64,000 nt of DNA, taken from assembly GCA_933228895.1 (NCBI GenBank), contig OW121853.1, forward strand, positions 120,858,133-120,922,132, given 5' to 3'. The stretch is from Platycnemis pennipes. Lineage: Eukaryota; Arthropoda; Insecta; Odonata; Platycnemididae. A model generated the notes under the pieces. The model had not been told where the DNA came from. It searched no databases and saw only the letters and a list, made by a program, of their open reading frames with translations. The position numbers were made by a program, and so were the translations under genes. Every line of letters starts with the position of its first letter. Within the stretch, counting starts at the first letter, position 1. This document shows positions 53,311-63,914 of the stretch, piece after piece.

Positions 53311-54536
53311 CTTGGAATCAAGGTACACTAACTTAAATACGATTTTCAGTAGGAAAATTAATGGTAAAATACAAGTTATTAGAATAAATTAAAAATAATT
53401 AACACCCCTAAAAGACGATTATTTTTATTTTTTTCAGTAAATTATTGCAGACATTACTTGGAATCAGGGATTGCAGCTCAAAAATAAGAAATTTATCTGA
53501 AATTAATTGATATTATACAATTTGTAGGAAGATAAATAGAATATTTAAACAGATTTTTAAACCGATTTATTTTATTATTTTTTATTAAATATAGCTGAAA
53601 TTTCTTGGAATCGAGGCACGCAGTAAAGAATATAAAAAATTCACTAAAATTATTATTAGTATAATACGAGTTTTTAAGATAAATAAAGAATACATAAACC
53701 GCCTCTGAGTAAATTTTTTAAATATTTGCTATGATACATTGCAGCTACTTCATGGAATGAAGCCACACGATAACAAAAATAACATATTCAACAGGAAAAT
53801 GTATTGTAAATACAAGTAATAAGGATAAATAAAAAATAATTAATCCACCTCGGATACAATTTTTCTTTATTTTGCAGTGAATTATTGCAAACATTTCTTG
53901 GAATCAAGATTTGCAGCTCGAAAATAAGAAATTTATCTGATATAAATTGATATTATACAATTTGTAGGAAGATTAATCGAATATTTAAACATATTTTAAA
54001 ACGATTATTTTATTATTTTATATGAAATAATGCAGTAATTTCTTGGAATCAAAGCACGCAGTAAAGAATATAAAAAAATCAGCTAAAATTAATTGGTATA
54101 ATAGGAGTTTTTAGGATAAATAAAGAATATAGAGAATCTGAGAAAATGTTTTTTAAATTTGCTATGAATTTCTGCAGCTACTACTTGGAATCAAGCCGCA
54201 TGGTGTAAAAAAATAGTTTTTTCAACGGGAAAATAATTGGTAAAATACAAGTTATTAGGATAAATTCGGAATATATAGCCTCCCTCGAACAATTATTTTT
54301 AATTTTTGCAGTGAAATAATCCAGAAAATTCTTGAAATCAAGACACGCAGTATGGAAACAAATAAATTCAGCAGGAAATATTTAGTTATATACAGGTTAT
54401 TAGGATAAATTAAAAACAGTTTATTTGCCTCTGAGACAGTCTTTTTTATTTTGCAGTGAATTATTGCAGAAATTTCTTAGAATCAAGCGACCTTGTATAC
54501 AAAATAAGAAATACAGCTAAAAAATAATTGATAAAA

Positions 54537-54598
54537 TACAAGTAATTTTTCTTGTATTTTATTAGTATTTAAATAAAATACAAGAAAAATTACTTGTA
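54537..54598. repeat. Perfect 27-bp inverted repeat (hairpin) within satellite A
   Basis: The left arm is 54537-54563 (starting TACAAGTAATTTTTCTTG) and the right arm is 54572-54598 (ending AAGAAAAATTACTTGTA). The arms are exact reverse complements separated by 8 bp. The left arm starts from an ordinary ATAAAATACAAGT satellite word. The structure looks like a local inverted duplication of satellite sequence and appears only here. Confidence 0.9.
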
Positions 54599-55417
54599 CT
54601 TGGAATATTTGCAGTATTAAATTGGAATCACGGATTGCAGCTCGAAAATAAGAAATTCATAGGATAGGATCTTTTTATTAGAATAAAATAAAAAATTTAA
54701 CCGACTCTGAGACAATTTTTTTACATTTGTTTCACTAAAATATTGCAGAAATTTCTTGGAATCATGGAATGCCGCTCAAAAATAAAATTTTGATCTGAAA
54801 TAAATTGATTTTTTACAATTTGTTAGGATATAAATAGAACATTTAAACAGATTTTAAAACGACTTTTTTTAATTCTTTTCCATGAAATATTGCAGAAATT
54901 TCGTTGAGTCGAGGGACGCAGTAACGAATATAAGAAATTCATCTGAAATAAATTGATATTATACAATTTGTAAGAAGATAAATAGAATATTTGAAAAGAT
55001 TTTAAAACGATTTTTTTTATTCTTTTCCATCAAATATTGCATAAGATTGTTGGAATCGAAACACGCAGTAACGAATATAAAAATTCAGCTAATAAATTAG
55101 TATAATACGAATTTATAGGATAAATAACGAATACATAAACCGCCTCTGAGACAATTTTTTTTTAATTTATGAAGTCTTGCAGCAATTTCTTGGAATCAAG
55201 GCACACTAACAAAAATACGATATTCAGCAGGAAAATGATTGGTAAAATACAAGTTATTAGGATAAATTAAAAATAATTAACACCTCTAAAAGACGATTAT
55301 TTTTATTTGTTTCCGTAAATTATTGCAAACATTTCTTGGAATCAAGGATTGCAGATCGAAAATAAGAAATTCATCTGAAATAAATTGATATTATACAAAA
55401 TTGTAGGAAGATCTATA

Positions 55418-56533
55418 GAAAGGATTTTTCCTTTTGTGAGATCGTCTCTAAGCAGTATTTCTTTATTATCCTAAGAAATTTTGCACAAATGGCTGTTAAC
55501 TGTTCTGCGATGAGGGGAAAATGTCAATTTTAGTTGAAAAAGAGCGGTAAAAATGAATGTATATAGATGAATTTCATTTTTGAGAGAACGCATCTTAAAA
55601 GATTTTTTTTGTTTTGCTAAAAAATTTTGAATAATTGCGGTGAACTGTTCTGGGAAACGGCAAATGGTTCACTTTTAGTTGGAAAACAGCAGTTATAATG
55701 AATTAAGTTGGAAGAAATTAATTTTTAAGAGAAAGCTTTTCTGTAGGATTATTTCATTTCGCTGAGAAATTTTGCCATTGTCGTGGTTAACTGTACTGAG
55801 AAGAGGCAAAAAAGTATATTAGTTGAAAAACAGCGGTAAAAATGAATTAAGTGGATGAATGCATTTTTGAAATAACGCCTCCTAGCAGGATTTTTTTATT
55901 ATGCTATGAATGAATTGAATGAAAAATGAGTTTAGTTGGATGAATTTTATTTTTGAGAGAACGCCTTTTAGAAAATATTTTTATATTTCTAAGGAATAAA
56001 AGAGAACGAGACCATTTTAATTGAAAAACAGCGGTAAAAATGAAGTGAAGAAGAGTGGTGAACTGTTCTCATAAAAGGGGAAATGGTCAATTTTAGTTAA
56101 ATAAAGCGATAAAATCAATTTAGTTGGGAGTGTTTCATTTTTGAGAGAATGCCTCGATACATGTTGTTTTATTTAGCAATGAAATTTTTCATTTATTGCA
56201 TTGGTCTGTTATGAAAAGAGGCGAAAGAATCAATTGTAGTTGAAAAGCAGTGTTAAAAATGAGTTTAGTTGGAAGAATTTCATTTTTGAGAGAACGTCTC
56301 TTAGCAGAATACTTTTATTTTGATAAGTAATTTTTCATTAATTTCTGTGAACTATTCTGAGATGAGGCGAACGAGACCATTTTAGTTCAAAAACAGCGGT
56401 GAAAATGAAGTTAGTTGGATAAATTTCATTTTTGAGAGAATGCCTCCCAGCAAGACTTTTTATTTTGCTAAGAAATATCTTATTAATTCCGTTCAACCGT
56501 TTTGAGATGAGGCGAAAAGGTCAATTATAGTTG
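55418..56533 (+). repeat. Satellite B, forward array (about 146-bp monomer, ~7-8 copies)
   Basis: A second tandem repeat is marked by TTTCATTTTTGAGAGAACGC, CTCTTAGCAG, a run of T, TTTTGCTAAGAAATTTTGCA, TTAATTGCGGTGAACTGTTC, TGAGAAGAGGCGAAA, TTTTAGTTGAAAAACAGCGG and TAAAAATGAATTTAGTTGGA. The monomer is about 146 bp, almost the same as satellite A. It shares with A the stretch CGCCTCT.AG followed by the T run and TTATTTTGC. The copies are diverged and several are truncated (near 55900-56050). No genes. Confidence 0.9.
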
Positions 56534-56604
56534 CACTGGGGTGTCGTTTGACAAGCCCAAGTGCCGGGTTGAGAGGGTCCTCTTTACTCGCCTCTTGTTA
56601 AGAA
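56534..56604. other. Non-satellite G+C-richer spacer at the orientation switch
   Basis: About 71 bp between forward satellite B and reversed satellite A belong to neither family. They contain CACTGGGGTGTCGTTTGACA, AGCCCAAGTGCCGGGTTGAG and AGGGTCCTCTTTACTCGCCT. I do not recognise the sequence. Its position at the switch of polarity suggests that it is rearrangement filler or the remnant of another element. Confidence 0.75.
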
Positions 56605-59600
56605 CTTGTATAATACCAATTGTATTCAGCGGAATTTCTTATTTTCGTTACTGCGTGCCTTGATTATAAGAATTTTTTGCCATATTTCAGGGGAAAATAT
56701 CGTTTCAGAGGCGTTTTAACTATTCTTAATTTATCTTAATAATTTTATTTTACCAATTATTTACTGCATCATTTCTTATTCTTGTTACCGCGTGGCTTGA
56801 AACCAAGAATTTGCTGCAAAAAATCAATACAAAATTTAAAAAAATTGTCCCAGATGCGGTTTAAATATTCTTAATTTATCCTAATAATATGTATTTTACT
56901 AATTATCTTCAGCTTAATTTCTTATTTTAGTTACTGAGTGCCTTGTTATTATTGTAATATGTTGTATTTTACAAAATAATTTCAGCTACGTTTCTTATTT
57001 TAGTTGCAACGTGGCTTGAATCCATGAAATTTCTGCAATAATTCACTATAAAATTTAAAAAAATCGTCTTGGAGGCCGGTTTAATATTATTACTTTATCC
57101 TAATATTGCAGGAAAATTTTCCTAGAGGGAAATATCGTTTCAGAGGCGCTTTAAATATTCTTAATTTATCCCAATAACTTGTATTTTACCAATTATTTTC
57201 TGCATAATTACTTATTTTTGTTACTGCGTGGCTTGAAACCAAGAATTTGCTGCAATAATTCAATGCAAAATAAAAAAAAATTTCTCAGATGCGGTTTAAA
57301 TATTCTTATTTTATCCTAATAACATGTATTTTAAGAATTATCTTCAGCTGCATTTCTTATTTTCGTTGTAACGTGACTTGATTCCAAGATATTTCTGCAA
57401 TAATTCACTACAAAATAAAAAAAATCTTCGCAGAGGCGGGTTTAATATTAAAACTTTATCCTAATAACTTGTATTGTACCAATTACTTTCAGCTGAATTT
57501 CTTACATTAGCTACAGAGTGCATAAATTCCACAATATTTCTGCAATAATTCACTGCAAAATAAAAAAAAACGTGTCAGTGGCGGTTTCAACAGTCTTTAT
57601 GCATCCTAATAACTTGTATTATAAAAATAAATTTTAGCCGAATTTTTTATTTCCTTCATTGCAAGAAATTTCAGCAATATTTCAGCGAAAAAAATTCGTC
57701 CCAGCGATGGTATAAATATTCTTTATTTATCCTAATAACATGTATTCTACCAATTATCTTCAGCAGAATTTCTTATTTAAGTTAATGCATGGCATGATTC
57801 CGAGAATTTGCAGCAATAATTCACTGCAAAATAAAAAAAATTGTCTCAGACGACTTATAAATTTTTGAAATTTATCCTAATAACTTGTATTTTACCAAAT
57901 ATTTTCCGCTGAATTTCTTATTTTTTTACTGCGTGGCTTGATTCCAAGAGAAAACTGAATAATACACTGAGTGCCATAAATCCACAATATTTCTGCAATA
58001 ATTCACAGCAAAATAAATAAACTGTCTCAGAGGAAAATAAACTTTTTTTATTTATCCTAATAACCTGTATATAAATAATTATTTTCTGCTGAATTTATAG
58101 TTTTCCATAATGCGTCTTGATTTCAAGAATTTTCTGGATTATTTCACTGCAAAATTTTAAAAAAATCGTTCGAGGGAGGTTATATATTCCTAATTTATCC
58201 TAATAACTTGTATTTTACCAATTATTTTTCCGTTGAAAAAACTATTTTTTTACCGTGCGGCTTGATTCCAAGAAGTAGCTGCAATAAATCATAGCAAATT
58301 TTAAAAAAATTTTCTCAGAGGCGATTTATATATATACTTTATTTATCCTAAAAATCGTAGTATACGAATTAATTTTAGCTGAATTTTTTATATTCTTTAT
58401 TGCGTGCTTCGATTCCAAGTAATTACGGCAATATATTTTATTAAAAATAATAAAATTAATCGTTTCAAAATATGTTTAAATTTTCTATTTATCTTCCTAC
58501 AATTTTGTATAATATCAATTTATTTCAGATGAATTTCTTATTTTCGATCTGCAATCCTTGATTCCAAGAAATGTTTGCAATAATTTACGGAAAAAAATAA
58601 AAATAAACGTCTTTTAGAGGTGTTAATTATTTTTAATTTATCCTAATAACTTGTATTTTACCAATCATTTTCCTGCTGAATATCGTATTTTTGTTAGTGT
58701 GCCTTGATTCCAAGAAATTGCTGCAAAACTTCATAAATTAAAAAAAAATTGTCTCAGAGGCGGTTTTTATATTCTTTATTTATCCTAAAAATTCGTATTA
58801 TACTAATTTATTAGCTGAATTTTTATATTCGTTACTGCGTGTTTCGATTCCAACAATCTTATGCAATATTTGATGGAAAAGAATAAAAAATCATTTTAAA
58901 ATCTTTTCAGATATTCTATTTATCTTCTTACAAATTGTATAATATCAATTTATTTCAGTTGAATTTCTTAGTTTCGTGCTGCAATCCTTGATTCCAACAA
59001 ATTTTTGAAATAATTCACTGCAAAATAAAGAAAAATTGCATCCGAGGCGGATTAATTATTTTTAATTTATCCTTATTACTTGTATTTTACAATTTATTTT
59101 CCTGTTGAATATCTTATTTTTGTTATCGTGTGGCTTCATTCCAATAAATTGATAAAATACTTCAAAGCAATAAAAAAATGGTCTCCGGGGCGGTTTATAT
59201 ATTCTTTAATTATCCTAAAAACTCCGATTATACCAATTGATTTTAGCTGAATTTTTTATATTCGTTACTGCGTGCCTCGATTCCAAGAATTCTCTGCAAT
59301 ATTTCATAAAAAATAATAAAATTAATCGTTTTACAATCTTTTTAAATATTCTATTTATTTCCTACAAATTGTATAATATCAATTAATTTCAGATGTTTCT
59401 TATTTTCGAGCTGAAATCCTTGATTACAAGTAATTTCTGCAATAATTTACTGAAAAAAATAAAAATAATCGTCTTTTAGGGGTGTTAATTATTTTTAATT
59501 TATCCTAATAACTTGTATTTTACCAATAATTTTCCTGCTGAATATCGTATTTAAGTTAGTGTGCCTTGATTAAAGACTTGCGGCAATACTTCACAAATTT

Positions 59601-60417
59601 AAAAAAATTGTCTCAGGAGCGGTTTATATATTCCTTATTTTTCCTATAAATTCGTATTATACCAATTTATTTGCTGAATTTTTATATTCGTTACTGCGTG
59701 TCTCGATTCAAAGAATCTTCGCAATATGTCATGGAAAAGAATAAAAAAAATCTTCTACCATATTTGATGGAAAAGAATAAAAAACGTCGTTTTAAAAACT
59801 GTTTAAATGTTCAGTTTATATCCTTACAAATTGTAAAATATCAATTTATTTGAGATGAATTTCTTATTTTCATGCTGCATTCCTCGATTCCAAGAAATAT
59901 CTGCAATATTTCTGTGAAAAAATTATGAAAAAATTGTCTCATAGTCGGTTTAAATATTTTTATTTTAATCTCATATGTTGTATTATATCAATTATTTGTT
60001 AGCTGTACTTCTTATTTTAAATACTTCGTCGGATGATTCTAAGAAATTACTGCAATAATCCCAGTAAATAAATTAATCACCAATTATTTTCAACTGAATT
60101 TCTGATATTAGCTACATAGTGCAGAAATTCCTCAATATTTCTGCAGTCTGCAAATCAAAAAAAAATTGTCTCAGAGGCAGTTTATATATTCTTTATTTAT
60201 CCTAAAAACTCGTATTATGCCAAATTAATTTTTAATGTATTTTCAATATTCGTTGCTGCATGCCTTGTTTCAAAGAAATTTAAGTAATATTAAATGGAAA
60301 ATAATAAAAAAAATCTCTCAGGGTCTGTTTAAATATACTATTTTATATCCTAACAAATTGTATGATATTAATTTATTTCAGCTCAATTTCTTATTTTCGA
60401 GCTGATCGATCTGATTT
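56605..60417 (-). repeat. Satellite A, reverse-oriented array
   Basis: The satellite A landmarks appear here as reverse complements, for example TTGATTCCAAGAAATTTCTG, CTGAATTTCTTATTTTCG, TTATCCTAATAACTTGTATT and CTCAGAGGCGGTTTATATAT. The span covers about 26 monomers. The part from about 58090 to 60190 matches distinct plus-strand blocks in reverse: about 58090-58560 equals 50700-51250, about 58500-58970 equals 54930-55410, and about 59400-60190 equals 46690-47700. No genes. Confidence 0.92.
59577..60150 (-). repeat. Diagnostic ATCCGACGAAG block, inverted copy
   Basis: The rare words of 46691-47300 and 52700-53310 reappear as reverse complements: CTTCGTCGGATGATTCTAAG near 60026, ATTTTAATCTCATATGTTGT near 59962, TAATCCCAGTAAATAAATTA near 60056, and the doubled ATGGAAAAGAATAAAAAA segment near 59730-59780. 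This gives three copies in the window, two direct and one inverted. Confidence 0.85.
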
Positions 60418-60429
60418 CGAGCGGAAAGG

Positions 60430-63300
60430 AAATTCATTTTTACCACTGTTTTTCAACTAAAATTGTTTCTGACTTTTTCTTAGAAAGGTTCACTGCAATT
60501 AGTGCAAAATATCATAGCAAAATTCATAACTCCTGCTAAGAGACGTTCTTTCAAATTTGAAATTCTTCCAACTAAATTCATTTTCACCGCCCTTTTTTAA
60601 CTAAAATTGAGACTTTTGCCTCATCTCAGGAAAGTTCACAGCAATTGGTGCAAAATTTCGTAGGATAATAAAAAAAACTGCTAGAGACGATCTCACAATA
60701 AGAAATTCTTACAACTCAATTTATTTTTACCACTTTCTTTCAACTATAATAGACTCTTTCGTCTCTTCTCAGAAAAACTCGCTGTCATCTATCCAAAAAA
60801 TCGTGGCAAAATAAAAAAACCTGCTAAGAAGCGTTCTTTCAAAATTGAAATTCTTCTTCATACTAAATGCAACTATACCGCTATATTTCAAATAAAATTG
60901 ACAATTTCGCCTCTTCTCAAAACAGTTCATCGCAAATAATGAAAATTTTCTTAGTAAAATAAAAGAATCCTGATATGAGGCGTTCTCTCATAAATGAAAT
61001 TCATCCAACTAAATTCATTTTTAAAGCGGTTTTTCAACTTTAATGTACTCTTTCGTCTATTTTCTGAACAGTTCACCGCATTTAATCCATAATTCCTTAG
61101 CGAAAAGAATTCTACTAAGTGGCGTTCTCTCAAAAATGAAATTCATTCAACTAAATTTATTTTTACCGCAGTTTTTCAACTAAAATTGGCTCTTTTGCAT
61201 CTTCTCAGAAGAGTTAACTGCGATTAATCAAAATTTTTTAGCATAATAAAAAAATACTGCTTAGAGAAGATCTCACAAAAAGAAATTCTTCCAACTAAAT
61301 TCATCTTTACCACTGTTTTTCAACTAAAATTGACTCTTTCGCCTCTTCTTAGAAAAAATCGCCACGATTAATCAAAATTTTTTTAGCAAAATAAAAAAAA
61401 ACCTGCTAGTAGGACTTCTCTCAAAAATGAAATACTTTTAACCAAATTCACTTTTTCCGCTGTTTTGCAATTAAAATTTACCCTTTCTCCTCTTCTCAGA
61501 ACAGTTCACCACAATTATTGCAAAATCGTTAGCAAAATAAAAAAATCCTGCTAGGAGACGTTCTCTCAAAAATGAAATTCATCCAACTACATTCATTTTT
61601 ACCACTGTTTTTCAAAAAAATATTTTTTATCTCTTCTCAGAACAGTTCACCGCAATTAATGCAAAAATTCTTTGCAAAGTGAAAAAATCCATCTGAGTAG
61701 CTTTTCTCAAATATAAAATTCTTCTAAGTCAATTCATTTTTACCGCTGTTTTTCAACTTAAATGAACCTTTCGCCTTAATTAGAAGAGTACACTGCCATT
61801 ATTCAATATTTTTAGCAAAATAAAGAGGCGTTTAGGCTCTCTTCTAAGAGGCGTTCTCTCAAAAATGAAATTCATCCTACTAACTTCATTTTTACCGCTG
61901 TTTTTCAACTAAAAGTAAACCATTTGCCATTTCTTAGAACAGTTCACAGCAATTAATGCAAAATTTCATAGCAAAATCCAAACAGAATGCTACGAGGCGT
62001 TCTCTCAAAAATGAAACACTTCCAACTAAATTCATTTTTATCGCTGTTTTTCAACTAAAATTGACTCTTTATTATAACTTTTTACTAGAGCTTTTTATTA
62101 GAACAGTTCACCACTGTTAATCATAATTCTTTAGAAAAATAAAAAAATTTCTTCTTGGAGACGTTCTCTCAAAAATTTACGTCTTCCAACTAATTCAATT
62201 TTTTACACTTTTCTTTCAACTGAAATCGATTTTTCCTCCCTTCTCTGAACAGTTCACCAAAATTAATGCAGAATTTCTTGGAAACTCTCTCAAAAATGAA
62301 ATTTATCAAACTAATTACTTTTTAATGCTGTTTTTAAACTAAAATTGACCTTTTCGCCTCTTCTCAGAACAGTTCACCGCAATTTATCCATAATTACTTA
62401 ACAAAATAAAAAGATAAGCCTACTAAGAGGCCTCCTCTCAAAAAGGAATTTCTTCCAACTAAAATCATTTTCCCCTCTTTTTCTACTGAAATTGACACTT
62501 TCACTTTTCCTTAGAAAGGTTCTTCGCAATTATTGCAAAATTTCTTAGCCAATGAAAAAAAATTATTCTATGAGGCGTTCTCTCAAAAATGAAATTCATC
62601 CTTTTAATTCATTTTTACCACTGTTTTTCAACTAAAATTGACTCCTTCGCCTTTAATAAAACAGTTCACCAAAATTAACTCTAATTCCTTAGCTAAATAA
62701 AAAAATATTCTTAGAGGGGTTCTCTCAAAAATGAGATTCATCCAACTAAATTCATTTTTATCGCTGTTTTTCAACTAAAATTGATTCTTTCGCCTCTTCT
62801 CAGAACAGATCAACGCAATTAATGTAAAATTTCATAGCAAAATCAAAACAGCATGTAAATAGTCGTTCTCTCAAAAATGAAACACTTCCAACTAAACTCA
62901 TTTTTATCGCTGTTTTTCAACTAAAATGGACTCTTTCGCCTTTTATTAGAACAGTTCACCACTATTATTCATAATTCCTTAGAAAAATAAAAAATCATTC
63001 TAAGTGGCTTTCTCTCAAAAATGAAATTCATCCAACTAAATTCATTTTTTACGCTGTTTTCCAACTGAAATTGTCTCTTTCGCATCTTCTCAGAACAGTT
63101 CAACGTAATTAATGCAAAATTTCTTAACATAATGAAAAAATCCAGCTAATAGGACTTCTCTTAAAAATGAAATTCATCCAACCTGATTCATTTCTAACGC
63201 TGATTCAACTAAAATTTACACTTTCGCCTTTTCCCAGAACAGTTTACCGCATTTATTGCAAAATTTTTCAGCAACATCGAAAAATCTTGCTAAGAGGCGT
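60430..63300 (-). repeat. Satellite B, reverse-oriented array (about 19-20 copies)
   Basis: The reverse complement of the satellite B monomer recurs about every 146 bp with landmarks CTCTCAAAAATGAAATTCAT, CCAACTAAATTCATTTTTAC, CGCTGTTTTTCAACTAAAAT, TGACTCTTTCGCCTCTTCTC, AGAACAGTTCACCGCAATTA, ATGCAAAATTTCTTAGCAAA and CTGCTAAGAGGCGTT. Copies differ from each other by many substitutions and small indels; one near 62065-62100 carries an extra ~25 bp. The last unit is cut at GCTAAGAGGCGT (63300). No coding capacity. Confidence 0.92.
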
Positions 63301-63301
63301 G

Positions 63302-63329
63302 GTCAACACAAATGGGCCCTAAAGCAATG
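63302..63329 (+). repeat. Left terminal inverted repeat of the 613-bp element
   Basis: This 28-bp end starts GTCAACACAAATGGG. It pairs with 63887-63914 with two mismatches. Confidence 0.8.
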
Positions 63330-63341
63330 CGTTAGTTTAAA

Positions 63342-63388
63342 TTCATGAAATCATGAATCATGAAATCATCATCATCTACATCATGAAA
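63342..63388 (+). repeat. ATCATGAA-type microrepeat inside the 613-bp element
   Basis: Imperfect repeats of TCATGAA and ATCATC (TTCATGAAATCATGAATCAT, then GAAATCATCATCATCTACAT, then CATGAAATAAAA) lie just inside the left inverted repeat. This is a simple-sequence tract of a kind often found in non-autonomous elements. Confidence 0.75.
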
Positions 63389-63886
63389 TAAAATACAATT
63401 GCTCAGATTACAATAATATTGGTGACTGGGTTTTTGACCGGATAAGCTGACATGTACCTCTGAATTTCTTTCAACGCACCATACGAACTGCCGTACAAGG
63501 TGATTTTATATTTTATCGGTGGCAATTCTGCTATTGAGAAAGTCAGTGGTACATCAGGATTTCCCGGCTAGTTCGCAACGTTTGAAAAGGCGTTCAGATA
63601 TGAATTCTGAATGGAACGCCAAATTTTACCAAAACTTGGTGTACCAACAACCAAAATTTACTTAAACATACTCCTTTGGAAACACCTTACCGGAACGAAT
63701 TTCGACAAATGTTTAAATCATTCAATCATTCTAAATTAAATAACCAAATACAGACGTTAATCCTATTCCTATTTCATCATGACTCAATAATAAATATCTG
63801 ATTACCGATATTCCAGTTCATCACATTCACTTTATCATATACATTTGTAATGTCTCGTCAGCCAATCTCTAATAATTCATGAAAAA

Positions 63887-63914
63887 CATTGCTGTAGGAC
63901 CCATTTGTGTTGAC
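63887..63914 (-). repeat. Right terminal inverted repeat of the 613-bp element
   Basis: This end, finishing CCCATTTGTGTTGAC, is the inverse partner of 63302-63329. Confidence 0.8.

Larger units (their letters stand above)
1..55417 (+). repeat. Satellite A, forward-oriented tandem array (about 145-bp monomer)
   Basis: A monomer of about 145-146 bp repeats through this whole span, interrupted only by the transposon at 49438-50513 and two small tRNA-derived insertions. The recognisable landmarks, in order, are TTATTGCAGAAATTTCTTGG, then AATCAAG, a CACGCAGTAACG-like word, AAATTCAGCT, AATTGGTATAATAC, TTTTTAGGATAAATA, ATATATAAACCGCCTCTGAG, and a run of 6-9 T ending in TTTTGCAG. In copy 1 the CTCTGAG landmark recurs at about 1268, 1414, 1558, 1702, 1848, 1994, 2142, 2285, 2432, 2577, 2725, 2872 and 3017, which gives the period directly. 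Short frames of 60-111 codons inside it repeat with the array and are not genes. The function is unknown; a centromeric or heterochromatic role is plausible but unproven. Confidence 0.95.
50516..55417 (+). repeat. Satellite A, old diverged monomers, right of the transposon
   Basis: Diverged ~145-bp monomers resume directly after the transposon. Recognisable monomers include a GATTTATTGCAGCTACTTCTTGG type near 51001 and an AAATAATCCAGAAAATTCTTG type near 51146 and 54325. The rare ATCCGACGAAG block is at 52700-53310. There are no genes. The array stops abruptly at GTAGGAAGAT (about 55413), where satellite B starts. Confidence 0.88.
63302..63914. mobile_element. 613-bp element with 28-bp terminal inverted repeats (MITE-like)
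   Basis: The left end GTCAACACAAATGGGCCCTA and the right end, read in reverse as GTCAACACAAATGGGTCCTA, continue to AGCAATG on both sides and agree at 26 of 28 positions. The interior is ordinary-composition unique sequence without a convincing reading frame. A TTCATGAA word follows each inverted repeat inside the element. No clear target-site duplication is visible: the left flank is satellite B, and the right flank (TACTCGCAATC) is not. It is probably a non-autonomous DNA transposon, either rearranged or inserted at a pre-existing junction. Confidence 0.7.

Noticed and set aside
1..55417. Bacterial-type -10 boxes (TATAAT in GGTATAATACGAG) in most monomers.
   Set aside because: The words are part of an A+T-rich satellite in eukaryote-like DNA. 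No -35 partner at consistent spacing leads into any gene.
1..55417. TTAGGATAAAT in each monomer as an insect-type telomere repeat (TTAGG).
   Set aside because: A single TTAGG per 145-bp monomer is not a telomeric array; no tandem TTAGG run was seen.
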